Assembly (NCBI GenBank): GCA_026874595.1
Contig: CM049314.1
Location: 78,729,300-78,793,299, forward strand
Direction: 5' to 3'
DNA length: 64,000 nt
Origin: Sipunculus nudus
Taxonomy: Eukaryota > Annelida > Sipuncula > Golfingiida > Sipunculidae
The notes under the pieces are model-generated. The model was not told the DNA's origin. It saw only the letters and a program-made list of their open reading frames with translations, and did not search any database. This document shows positions 48,858 through 59,030 of this stretch, piece by piece (within the stretch, counting starts at the first letter, position 1; each line of letters starts with the position of its first letter). Position numbers and translations under genes: made by a program.

Positions 48858-49556
48858 AGATAGGGAACTTCAAAAAGATCTTTATTGTTGTAGTCTGTTC
48901 CACAGTAGGGGGCTGTTTTAAATTAAAAATATCTCATTATAAAATCAGTTCCACAAAGTAGGCCTAATCTGCAATGAAAAAAATGAGGCACAGGCCTATT
49001 TTGTTTAGAGAAAAACCCAAAATGCACTTTGCAGAATGTTTAAGAAAAGCCATAAAATAAAAATCTGACGTAACAGTATATTTTTGCATCATCTCAACCC
49101 AATTGATGAAATTGAAAGTCACTTGTCACATGTTCAAACTCTAAAATTAAAAGCTGTTGATTGGTTGTTTACTGTCATAGGTATTCTTAATTGTGCCTAT
49201 CAATGTGAGACGTGCAACTCATGACAGATGACATGTCAGTTGGGGAGAATATTCAGAAGAAACAAAAGGTTGTGATATATAAATGTTCTTTTTGATCCCT
49301 CATCAGCTTGAGTGTCTTACTATGTGATCACCTTTAAGTTTAAGAGAGTAATAGCCAAATTTCAATGGACACCTGCTTGTAGAACAGAATATAGTTATGG
49401 TAATTCAGCGCCATCTTGTGTTGACTGAGGTAAAGACAAAACCTGTGTGCAAGACATTAATACAGTGTTATTCATTTGTATATTGTCAGTGATTAGCAGT
49501 ATTTTTACTGCAGCATACAGAAATATGATTCAAGGTAGCCTTCTATGTATACCAGA
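48858..49556. other. Region downstream of MAO, no gene seen
   Basis: Likely end of the 3' UTR and the start of intergenic DNA. Several AATAAA motifs lie between 48731 and 48857. The phrases at 49090-49230 ('CACTTGTCACATG..CAA', 'GATTGGTTGTTTA.TGTC') recur in diverged form at 58370-58500, marking another dispersed repeat. Confidence 0.5.
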
Positions 49557-49791
49557 ATTTTCAAAATAACAGTTTGTTAAGTTTGGCTGTAAGTTGATGC
49601 TAAGAAGCAAATGTGATATTAACATAATTAATCATGATTCTGTTAAATTACAGTACCTAGTATGGTGTTCCATGTTTTCAAAATAACAGTTTGTTAAGTT
49701 TGGCTGTAAGTTGATGCTAAGAAGCAAAAGTGATATTAACATAATTAATTATGATTCTGTTAAATTACAGTACCTAATATGGTGTTCCATC
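49557..49791 (+). repeat. 117-bp tandem duplication
   Basis: Two nearly identical copies (TTTTCAAAATAACAGTTTGT ... GGTGTTCCAT) 117 bp apart. Only a few differences are visible (AAATGTG/AAAAGTG, AATCATG/AATTATG, CTAGTATGG/CTAATATGG), so it is recent or homogenised. Confidence 0.93.
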
Positions 49792-50599
49792 ATGTGATAT
49801 GATAAATCAGTATGTGTTAGGTTATTTGTCAGGTGTTGCTGGGAAGATAAAGTGATATAACCTTAATTAAAATGACTAATAAATTCATTTGAAAAGATAA
49901 GGCAGTCATATCACAATATGAAGACGGATTTATGCTTTAGTTTCCTGAGATTTATTAAAACAGTTTTACAGCGTAGTATTGTGTATGATCATCCCCCTTG
50001 CAGTGCCTTTTGCTGTGTTATTCTACATCAGAATCAAGCAGCTGCTTTAAATAGCGTATGTTTATCTATATAGAATCCTTTGTAATAAACCACTTTATTG
50101 TCATTTTACCTACTGTTTTGATATAATTTCCATTTGATATAATGTCCATTTGATATAATGTCCATTTGATATAATGTCCATTTGGTATAATGTTGTACAT
50201 AATTTAAGTAAGAAAACATTATTGATGGTGCTTGACAAGGCAGCTTTTTTCAAGATCAGGGATAAAGTTGGAAACCTACTTTGTGAGGACAGCCTTATGG
50301 GTAAAACTAAAGCTAGCCTGCTAAAAGAAACATGCAGATGATCTGCCAAAATGGCTAACCAGAACACAAAATAGTCATACCATATCACTGGGTACAGAGC
50401 TTTAAATATAGTGCCTTAAGTGTGTCTAGAAACACATATTTCCATGATATGTTTTGGGAATATGATTACAAATCTTTTCCCTCAATATTTATTGTATCCA
50501 AAGACAAAGTGAGGGGGATACTATGGTTTTATGACGGTTCTACTGCTGCAGCAGATAAATCTTGTTAGCAATATAACTAAAAAAAAATATTTCAGGGAT
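49792..50599. other. Intergenic, small repeat only
   Basis: 50125-50200 holds four copies of a 17-bp unit TTTGATATAATGTCCAT. Otherwise AT-rich sequence with no coding signal recognised. Confidence 0.5.
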
Positions 50600-51460
50600 C
50601 TTTACCAAACTTGACATGTGCATAGATATGGGTGAGAGGACAAAGCCTTTTAAAAAGGGGTCATGACTTCTACTAGGAGATTGACATTGAAAATGAATAT
50701 GTCTGTTATGGGGAAAATTACATAAATTCTTAAATATATCTGTAAGGTGAAAATTGCTCATATCTCACGAGTGGTTTAATGTATTGGTGTGAAATTTTGC
50801 TTGTAAATCCACCTTGGCGAGTTTTCTTGTAAAGCAGACAGGTGGCGCAACCTACCTTACTGTTTGCATAGTATATAAAATGCCCTTTTCTCAGGAAATA
50901 TTTGCTGTATTGGCCTGAAATTGTGCTTGTCTATAGATGATGGATACCTCCATCCCATATTCAAGACTGGTCGCGCCATCTGCAATAGTTTTCCTGTGGT
51001 GTCCATCCGTACATTTGCTTAAGGTGAAAATTGCTCATATCTCACGAGTGGTTCAATGTATTGGTCTGGAATTTTGCATGTAAATTTACCTTGGAGAATA
51101 TTCTTGTAAATCAGACAGATGGCGCAACCTAACTAACCGTTTTCATAGTATAAAAAAGCCCTTTTCTCAGGAATAATTTGCCTTATTGGCCTGAAATTGT
51201 GCTTGTCCATAGATCTTGGATACCTCCATCTCATTGTCCAGACCGGTAGCACAATCAGCAATAGTTTTCCTGTGGTGACCATCCGTACATTTGCTTAAGG
51301 TGAAAATTGCTCATATCTTAGGAATCGTTCAATATGTTAGTCTGCAATTTGACATGTACATCCATCTTGGAGAGTTTTCTCATCAACCAGACAGGTGGCA
51401 CCACCTTCCTTACCATTTTAAAAGTATAAAGTAATCCCCTTTTCTTAAGAGTGATTCACA
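50600..51460 (+). repeat. 276-bp tandem dispersed repeat
   Basis: AAGGTGAAAATTGCTCATAT recurs at about 50745, 51021 and 51297, that is every 276 bp. Each unit has GACAG.TGGCGC.ACCT (related to GGTGGCGCCACC) and 'TGGATACCTCCATC'. It is similar in plan to 36290-36790. No protein. Confidence 0.8.
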
Positions 51461-51554
51461 TATTGGCCCCCATATTTGGGGAATAATATTGTTTCTCAAG
51501 ATGATAGAGGGAAAAACAATGGTCGCTTGCCAAGTGTCAGAGTATGCTCCTGAA

Positions 51555-51602
51555 GATGGGGGGGGGGGGGGGGGGGGGGCTATTCTTAAAGGGGGGGGGG
51601 GG
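51555..51602 (+). repeat. Long poly-G tracts
   Basis: A run of about 22 G, a 12-base spacer (CTATTCTTAAAG-type) and a run of about 13 G. It could form a G-quadruplex on the + strand. It is equally a place where read or assembly length may be wrong. Confidence 0.85.
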
Positions 51603-52259
51603 ATCTGTTGTCTTGGAATAAGAAATGTCTAGTTAAATTAAATTTTAATATTGTCCGTGAATATGAAATGGATTACAATGAAAGTTTATATGATAAAATA
51701 ATCAACGTCAGATCTGTTATAACCTCATTTAATACCATAAATGTTAGAAAAAGTAGTCAAGTGGCAAAACAATCGTCTTAGATGTATATTTTGATCATCT
51801 AACTTTTTTGCATTTTATACTTAGAATGACTATCATACTTGCTTTAATATTTTCATAGGTTTACTCGGATATTTTTATGACAATCAGAAATGAAAATAAA
51901 AGCGATTAATCATACAATAACCGTGTTCACAAGTCTTTTTTAAATACATGTATATGACAAGAAAAGCACAGAGTGCGCAGACAGCCCAATATACCTCAAT
52001 ATGGAATTGTCAGAAATGCAGCAGTTTTCCTTTTAAAATCCTGGATCGAGATGGTGATTCGGATCAACCCTTGCATTTAATCAGTTGTTCCCTGTATCAA
52101 TTCCAAGCTAACCTAAAATTTTCATCAAATTCCGTTGAAAGCATTTTGAGTAATGTTGCTAACAGACAAACTAGAAGACCTGAGGTCGAGCGCTTGCCGG
52201 AATTCAGACAAACAATATTATCAAGGTCATTGTAAGTCAGAGCAGTGTGACGAAAAATA
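51603..52259. other. Intergenic, one unexplained open frame
   Basis: A 95-codon + frame at 51948-52235 (starts MYMTRKAQSAQTAQYTSIW) has no recognisable domain, promoter or splice support. I do not call it a gene. Nothing else was seen. Confidence 0.4.
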
Positions 52260-53500
52260 GGTACAGTTTATGTGGCTGTGATTGATTTGGACAAAGATGT
52301 GAAGGAAACAGTGTTCTGAAGTTTTAATATCCTTGATCCCTAATATCCTTCACCAAAAAAAATCTTGTTCTTCGAGAAATCATTGACATATTCCAGATAT
52401 GCAAGTTACAAAGTGATTCCTGTAAAATTGTGTGTAGAATGTTGTCTGTGAGATCAAAGAACCAGCAAACAGGCAAAATGGAGGACAACTGACAAATTGA
52501 CAGACCTACTGACCAACTCGAGTGGACGATGGGTAACTAGACCATTGCATAAAGTAAATGACGAGGAAGACAATAAGGACTTTGTGAAGACAGGAGCAGT
52601 ATTGCAAGGTAATGAGGGTAATAAGACGTGTGAGTACCTTGAATGTTGACCTATTTAAAATTACACATACAGCTTCAAGAAATCCTTTCGATATACGATA
52701 CGTGCAAGTTACAAAGTGACTCCTGCAAACCTGTGACCTATAGAATGCTTCATGTCAGAGGAGAAACCCAGCTAGCAGGCCAAAATCGAGGACAACTGAC
52801 AAACGAACAGATATACTGACAAACTGACACAGAGTTGAAAACCGGTAACTAACTTCTTTCATAAAGAAGACGGAAGAGGAAGAAAATGAGCCAGAGTTTG
52901 TGAATATAGGACCAATATTGACGCAGTAAAGAGGAAAATTTTGACATTTTAAATGAATTTGTCCTTGAAGTTTGACAAATACATATACAGATTCTAAAAA
53001 TCGTTGATATACGATATGTGTGAGTTTTAAAGTGATTCCTGCAAAACTGGGCCTGAAAAATGTTATACGTAAGACGAAAGAACCATTAAGTAGGCGAAAC
53101 TGAGGACAACTGACAAAAAAACGGACAAATTGGCTTAGAGGAGGCCAGGTAACTAGATCTTTTCATAAAGAAGATGACGAAGAAGAAAATAACCATAACA
53201 AATTTATGGGTAATAATATTTTGATGGAAATTGATGACCTTGGATTTTTAAATACACATACAGCTATAAGAAGTGATTCCCGCTAAACTGTGGCCTGTAA
53301 AATACTTTATGTCATACGCAAGAACAAGCAAACAGGCAAATTGAGGAAAACTGGCAAACAAACAGATATACTGATAAAGTGACAAAAACTTGAGACCAGA
53401 TGACTAGAACATGTTTTGAAAAAGACGTTTAGGAAGAAAGTGAGCCAACGTTTGTGGAGATATTATAATAATATTGATAATGTCAGGACAACAAATGAAA
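52260..53500 (+). repeat. Four diverged tandem copies, about 240-315 bp each
   Basis: GAGGACAACTGAC (GAGGAAAACTGGC in the last) occurs at about 52481, 52788, 53102 and 53343. Each time it follows 'CAAACAGGC(A/C)AA' or similar and precedes 'GTAACTAGA..(T)TTCATAAAGAAGA'. The copies are old. No gene. Confidence 0.75.
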
Positions 53501-53779
53501 TTTCGACCGTTTTTTTATGACCTTGACCTGTGACCAATATTGACCAAAATCATTAGGCTTCCAGGACTTTTGATTATGCATAGATGAAAACATAACTAAG
53601 AAAAACACATCATTCCTGTAAATTGACAGTCTCCAAAATAAAGAATAAGCCTGAAAAACTAAAAATATACATGTTACACTACAAGTATTTGGCTATTAAT
53701 AAAAAAACAGTCGTGATGAATAATGATTCGAGATTTTATTGCACCCGTGGCACTAGATTGAATTATAGCTGAGAAACTG

Positions 53780-54180
53780 ATGAAATTGTAGGCAGAAGCC
53801 AAACCACTGCTTGTATATGAGTGATGGACAGATGGACCCTGTGCGAAATTGGCTGCAGCTGGCGCCGTCAGTTTTGTGTATTAAAAAAAGCTATGTGAGA
53901 ACTATACACATGCAAAATATAATTTCAGTAGGATACGTCAGATCAGTCCTGAGATATAAGCCTGAATGTCAGCAGCCTGAACGTGAATGTAGGTGGCGCC
54001 ACCTGTCATAAAATTAGGAAAGCTTTCCAGGATGAATACACATGCATAATTTCAGGTGGATAAGTCCAACAACTGCAGAGATATGAGTGCTTTTATCCTT
54101 AGGCAGATGAAGAGATGGACGCTGTGCTAAAATAGTTGCAGGTGGCGCCACCATTTTTTGTGTATGTTATAAAGCGATCC
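53780..54180 (-). repeat. Inverted copy of the 36.3-36.8 kb repeat
   Basis: In reverse complement it reads like 36290-36790: GGTGGCGCCACC at 53990-54001 and 54140-54151, 'ATATGAGTG' opposite 'CACTCATAT', and 'GATGGACGCTGTGC'. The strand is given relative to the copy at 36 kb. 53501-53779 shows no feature. Confidence 0.75.
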
Positions 54181-54479
54181 AAGGGCTTCATTTGTGCAAA
54201 TGTTTTTGCCTGATTGGCCAAGCGAGTCCGAAAATATGTTGGTTAATGTGTCAAAACAGACGCACAGATGGACGCTCTGGAAAGAGGAAAGGTCAGACGT
54301 CGACGCAAAATATTTTGACACCAGTTCACATGCGACCCGATAATGGTTTAAAGTTCCGGAAAAATCTGTCCAGTGGTCCCAGAGTTTATTCCGGAAACGA
54401 ACGCGGCGGCGGCGAAACCCGGTTAAAAACATAGTATCAAAACATCGTTTTGGCGGAAACAAATATTGTGGATTCATTT

Positions 54480-55050
54480 TAAACCAAAATTTTTATCCCG
54501 AACCCTCATTCTTCCACATATTGCTCACCTACCAATAGTGAGAGAAACTGTTTAACTCTTTGGTCACAAAATCAAAGGTCAAGGTCACATGGGCCATCTG
54601 TCCGCAAATTGTTTTCAGATGATAACTCAAGTTTGGTTGAAATATTAGTTTCAAACTTGAATTATATGGCCCACCACTAAAGGAAGGAGTCTATAGATTT
54701 TGGGGCCATGAGATCAACGGTGAAGGTCATAGGACCAATTTCTTTTAAAAGTTTGTTGACGATTTAAAACAAAACTTTTCATCCCAAATCTTCCATCTTT
54801 CACATGTGGCTCACCAGTCCTGCCGATAGGGGAGGGTTCTTTTTTTATTTTTTATTTTGGGTTCACAAAGTCAGAGTTCAAGGTCACAGGCCCGGCCATT
54901 TACAAATTTGTGTATGAACGATAGCTCATGTTTGGGTAGACTATATTGGCGTCAAACAAGATCACAGGACCTACATTTTGAAAAAAAAGCTCATATGAAT
55001 TCTTATGGACATGTACGGCTGAGCGTCGAGACCCATGGGTCACTAGTTCA
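54480..55050 (+). repeat. AGGTCA-rich dispersed repeat
   Basis: A third copy of the family at 121-300 and 47640-48290: 'AATCAAAGGTCAAGGTCAC', 'GATCAACGGTGAAGGTCAT', 'GAGTTCAAGGTCAC', ending with GGCTGAGCGTCGAGACCCAT GGGTCAC. 54181-54479 is unique-looking, CpG-richer sequence with no recognised gene. Confidence 0.75.
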
Positions 55051-56003
55051 ATGCAGTATGTAAGAGACCGGAAACGTCCTTGTAATATTGACATAGATTT
55101 AGTAAAACATAGTGAGGGTATATTTTCTTATCTGTTTATAGAGTGGGCGTCTGAAGTTTTAATACATGCAGTTCTTTAAAATATATGAAAAAAAAACTCC
55201 TGCACGACAGTATTAATGCAGGACTTACAAGTTTATTCAGTAATTAAACTTCTAACATCTAATTCGATGTGCTTAGCAGAATCCAATCGTCATTGCTAAC
55301 CCTAACCCTGCTCTATAAAACAACATGTTAATTTCATTAATGAAACGTACACATTGCAGATTGTAATAAATCACAACAGAAATACCTTTGAAATAAATTC
55401 CAATTCACAATATCGTTGGGTAAAACAGTCGGGTTGTGATTCATAGAAGATGTCATAGAAGCAGATAATTAAATCTATTATATAATAACTGTTCAAAAAA
55501 ATTTTAACATTGACAGAAATTGGTGAATCCGGTAACTCACGAAATTAAAAACCACGGAAACCATTGTTCATCAAGGGTTATTGTTTTCCTTTCTACTTCA
55601 AATTAGTTCTATCGTTTTTGTGCAAACCGGGAAGATACAAATGGAATGTTCCTAGTGATGTTGTTCGACACGAGAGCGGTGTATCTGAATGAAAATAAAA
55701 ACATATTTGCCTCCGCTGGGAGGGTATTGTGTTCATCTCTATAAGGCCCATTAACCATCATCGCGTTTCCGCGCGCGTAAAAATCGCGCATCGCGCAATT
55801 GATTTTCCGCGCGGATAAGACCCGTGTACACGTGTACATTTAGCATTGATGTACACGTGTACATTTTTGTGAACAATGAAAAAAACCAGTAACTTTCTGA
55901 ATTTCATCTAATATGGAATCGATAATTTGATATTTCATGAATATTTAATTCAATGGAGGTTGCCCTGGCGACTGGTCACGTGCATTTTGATCCGGTCATG
56001 TGA
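55051..56003. other. Intergenic region 3' of the GH31 gene
   Basis: It contains a CpG-rich patch (55760-55815: GCGCGCGTAAAAATCGCGC ...CCGCGCGG) and two copies of the palindrome GTACACGTGTAC at about 55824 and 55851. It probably includes the GH31 3' UTR (ATTAAA on the - strand near 55945; AATAAA near 55231). No coding feature is supported. Confidence 0.5.
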
Positions 56004-56075
56004 TCAACCAAGATTCTCCCACTTGATTTGATGTGGTATTGTTATATTTAGCTTCAGCTGCTCCAGTCGTAACGC
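56004..56075 (-). CDS. GH31 terminal exon
   Basis: A 72-nt exon after GATATTTCAG. The translation is ALRLEQLKLNITIPHQIKWE then NLG and a TGA stop (56004-56006). It matches the closing strands of GH31 proteins (VLxIxxLxLxxxxxFxxxW). It is in phase 0 with the previous exon. The 3' UTR lies at lower coordinates; an ATTAAA on the - strand occurs near 55945. Confidence 0.85.
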   Translation of the reverse strand, partial: ALRLEQLKLNITIPHQIKWENLG

Positions 56076-56584
56076 CTGAAATATCAATGAAAATAATTAA
56101 CCTTTGGTGTCATAGGTCATAAGATTAACGTCCAAGGCAAAATGCAGCAATCATTGCACATCTTTGAACAGTCGTTGAAGCTAAATCTATCATGTTTATA
56201 GTTTTGTGTACGTCTTCTTGTCACTGTCTTGTATTTTACTCTATACACTTTGGATGCAACAATTATCTATGTTTGAATACGACAGCTTCATAAAAATCCT
56301 GATGCTCTCTTTGATTGGATACGACATTATATAGGGTCCAAAATAATCAATTGTCACTCATTGGCTTTTAGCTGCCAATCTTTGCAAGTATATATGCTAA
56401 ACATTGTACCTGTGTAGGACTTGACCCCTTTTATTTCGTATATTATCAACTGTGTTTGAGTTTATATCTACATAACTGCATTGTTGTTTTATTAAAAAAA
56501 TTTTCGGTTTTAGTCGAGTATAATTCCTATCTTTTCCTTTTAAATCAAAATGTTCCACACATAATAGAATGGCCCCGTGAGCTA

Positions 56585-56990
56585 ATGCATAAACCACACG
56601 GTGTAATTTTAATAAAAACGATCAACTAAAACTTTATTATAGTTGATCATTAATTATTTTATAAAGCACATGGTGAAATTTTAATAAAAACGTTTAACTA
56701 AAACATAATTTTAGTTGATCATTGGTTTCTTTATAAAGCACATGGTGTAATTTTAATAAAAAAGTTCAACTAAAACATAATTTTAGTTGATCATTGGTTA
56801 CTTAATAAAGCACACGGTGTAATTTTAATAAAAATACGATCAACTAAAACAAAATTTCAATTGATCATTAGTTACTGTATAAACCATACGGTGTTATTTT
56901 AATAAAAACGATAAACTAAAACATAATTTTAGTTGATCATTGGTTACTTTATAAAGCACACGGTGTAATTTAAGTAAATTGACCAATGAT
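56585..56990 (+). repeat. 72-bp tandem array with internal inverted repeat
   Basis: GTGTAATTTTAATAAAAA-type motifs occur at 56601, 56673, 56745, 56817, 56891 and 56963, mostly 72 bp apart. Each unit carries CAACTAAAAC...(A)TTTTAGTTG, a stem of about 9 bp. It lies in the last GH31 intron (56076-57060). The rest of that intron is featureless to me. Confidence 0.92.
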
Positions 56991-57060
56991 GAACTAAAAT
57001 GTAAAACTAATGGTCTTAAGTTAAATATTTCATGAAAGTAAACTGTATATGTATATTGAC

Positions 57061-57222
57061 CTTGTTACTTGAATCCCAGTTTTGCTGACTGCTTGGGAGC
57101 TCCACAGAGTCCACGGTGACTTTGTCAGGTCTTCTGTGGTAACCAAACAGGTCTATTGTGTTCAGCTCCAGGGACCGGGCCCCCTCGTACCCGTCATGTT
57201 CGACCGTTATATCCAGGGTGTT
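57061..57222 (-). CDS. GH31 exon, distal C-terminal beta domain
   Basis: A 162-nt phase 0/0 exon after ATTTTCAG, ending AAG|GTCAAT. The translation starts NTLDITVEHDGYEGARSLEL and continues NTIDLFGYHRRPDKVTVDSV ELPSSQQNWDSSNK. The pattern LxxIxLxGxxxxPxxVxVxxV is that of the last beta domain of lysosomal alpha-glucosidase and related maltases. An alternative donor nine bases earlier (A|GTAACA) would break the phase. Confidence 0.9.
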
Positions 57223-58980
57223 CTGAAAATGTAATTTCACATAACGTCACAAGAAATGACGTCATAAGAGATATCATTAGGGGATCCCTTCCTACCTCGA
57301 TCAGGTGACGTTTTAATGTTTTCTTATTAGTCTTTTTTTGGTTGGACCCTCCCCTTTCCAAAATCCTAGGTTCGCCCCTAGGTAATTTCCAGTAGAAATC
57401 TGTGATATTTCATGGGACTGCGATAAGGTGACTAAAGTCATGGTGGTGATTTAAGCCCAGGGCCATTTGTATGTCACTTTTGTAACCATTATGACATCAC
57501 AACTGGTGCTTTTGTATTCAAGCCTACATGCGGACCATAATCATTTACGAGAGTGCTATAAAAATTGCTGTTTTAAAAGGAATAATATAACGGCATTTGC
57601 AGATGCAATTGTTGCATGTCAAATTGGCAACTGGGTGATTCAGAAAGAATATGGAGAGTTTGTTGCCATAGTAATGGACACTTAAAATAAAAGCACTTCA
57701 TATTTTGGTTTAACTTTTAAACAAGGGGGGTTAAATAAATTAAAAAAAAGGAATTATGGCTTGCTCATATTTCATTTCAATTTGGGAACATGGTAATATT
57801 TCATTTCAATTTTGGAACATGGTCAATATCAGCAAAATGAACCTAAAAGGGAGAAAAAACACAAAGTTAATTTGAAGTAGCTGAACGTTGCATGTACATT
57901 ACTGATTGTACTACGAAGTCTAGAGGAATCCGAATCGATCTGACCACCTTCGTTTATATCATTCTTTTACTTTGGACTGGGCACACCTTTCTAGGCATCA
58001 TTCTTTTCTTTACAATGTTGATATTCCTAGGCCCAGTATTCCTGCCTGATGAAAACTATTTAATTCCAGGTGTCCTGGGCTGTGCTTTTTTTGTCACCGA
58101 TATAATATAACTATAAATATGTCAGATAACTAAAGTGGATATTCTGGTATCTGACGTCTGTTATAGCCTGTCCCACGAAGGGTGTTCACTTAAATTATTT
58201 TCATAAATGTGCAGATCATGTCCGAACGTAATCTCAAATAAAGAAACGAGACATAGTCCTCATAAACTATAATGAAACCAAACCATACCTCGCAAGATAT
58301 TTTAGTGATTGAATAAAATCAAAATCTTGTAAGGCAGTCTATTTCTACAGCATTTTTAACAACATAAAGGTCAAGGTCACTGGTCACATGATTAAACAAT
58401 CTACAATTTAAAGCCATGATTGGTTGTTTATTGTCCTTAATATTCTTAAAAAGTTTCTGTTAGAGTGAGGTTGCCAGCCCATGACAGACGCCATATCACT
58501 TTAATTACCACAAGGTTCAGAAGAACGGATGGTTGCAAAATATATGAGCTGGCTTTTGTTTAACACCTCGTATTAAGCCTTTGGTCCCTCATCGGCTTAA
58601 GTTTCAAACTGAATAATAATATTAAAGTTCAAGAGAATAATCGCCAAATTGCAATGGGCACTTACTGGCGGAACAGACTGTAGCTAAAAACAAACTCTCA
58701 CTACCACATCTTCCTCGGCTTTAATCGAAGCGTTAATATATTTTACACTTACTGCAGAGACTAATTGAATTAGGACAATGAATCTTTAAAACTGAGAATA
58801 AATACGCATTATAACCTATCTCAGAGAATGAAGCCAAATGGTTGAGTTCTACGAGTTCAGCGAGTGGCTGTCCTCCCCTAAACAGTATAGGGTCAATATT
58901 TACGCAGAAAGAACCAGAAATAATATAAATAAAATGTACAATAAAATGTACTTTAGGAAAATAGAAAATAGAAAACTTAC
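57223..58980. other. GH31 intron, no extra gene called
   Basis: It holds two short + frames (57467-57685 and 57892-58110, the latter hydrophobic) with no family similarity, no splice context and no repeat of their pattern elsewhere. 58370-58680 is a diverged dispersed repeat shared with 49090-49430. Confidence 0.45.
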
Positions 58981-59030
58981 GTATAATGCTGTGAAATTAA
59001 GCTGGAGGTAATCCCCGGTATTATGTGTAT
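58981..59030 (-). CDS. GH31 exon, THNTGDYLQLNFTALY
   Basis: A 50-nt mini-exon after TTTCTTTCAG, ending TAC|GTAAGT. The first two bases complete an Asp codon and it ends in phase 0. The translation is THNTGDYLQLNFTALY. It corresponds to the GH31 stretch GESLDTxExGxYxxxxF after the FWDDGES motif. The exon is accepted on phase, splice sites and family order. Confidence 0.9.

Noticed and set aside
51948-52235. 95-codon + frame
   Set aside because: No recognisable domain and no expression or splice signals; possibly relic transposon sequence.
57467-58110. Two short + frames of 72 codons, one with a hydrophobic segment
   Set aside because: They lie within an intron of the GH31 gene, with no recognisable family, no splice partners, and lengths expected by chance.
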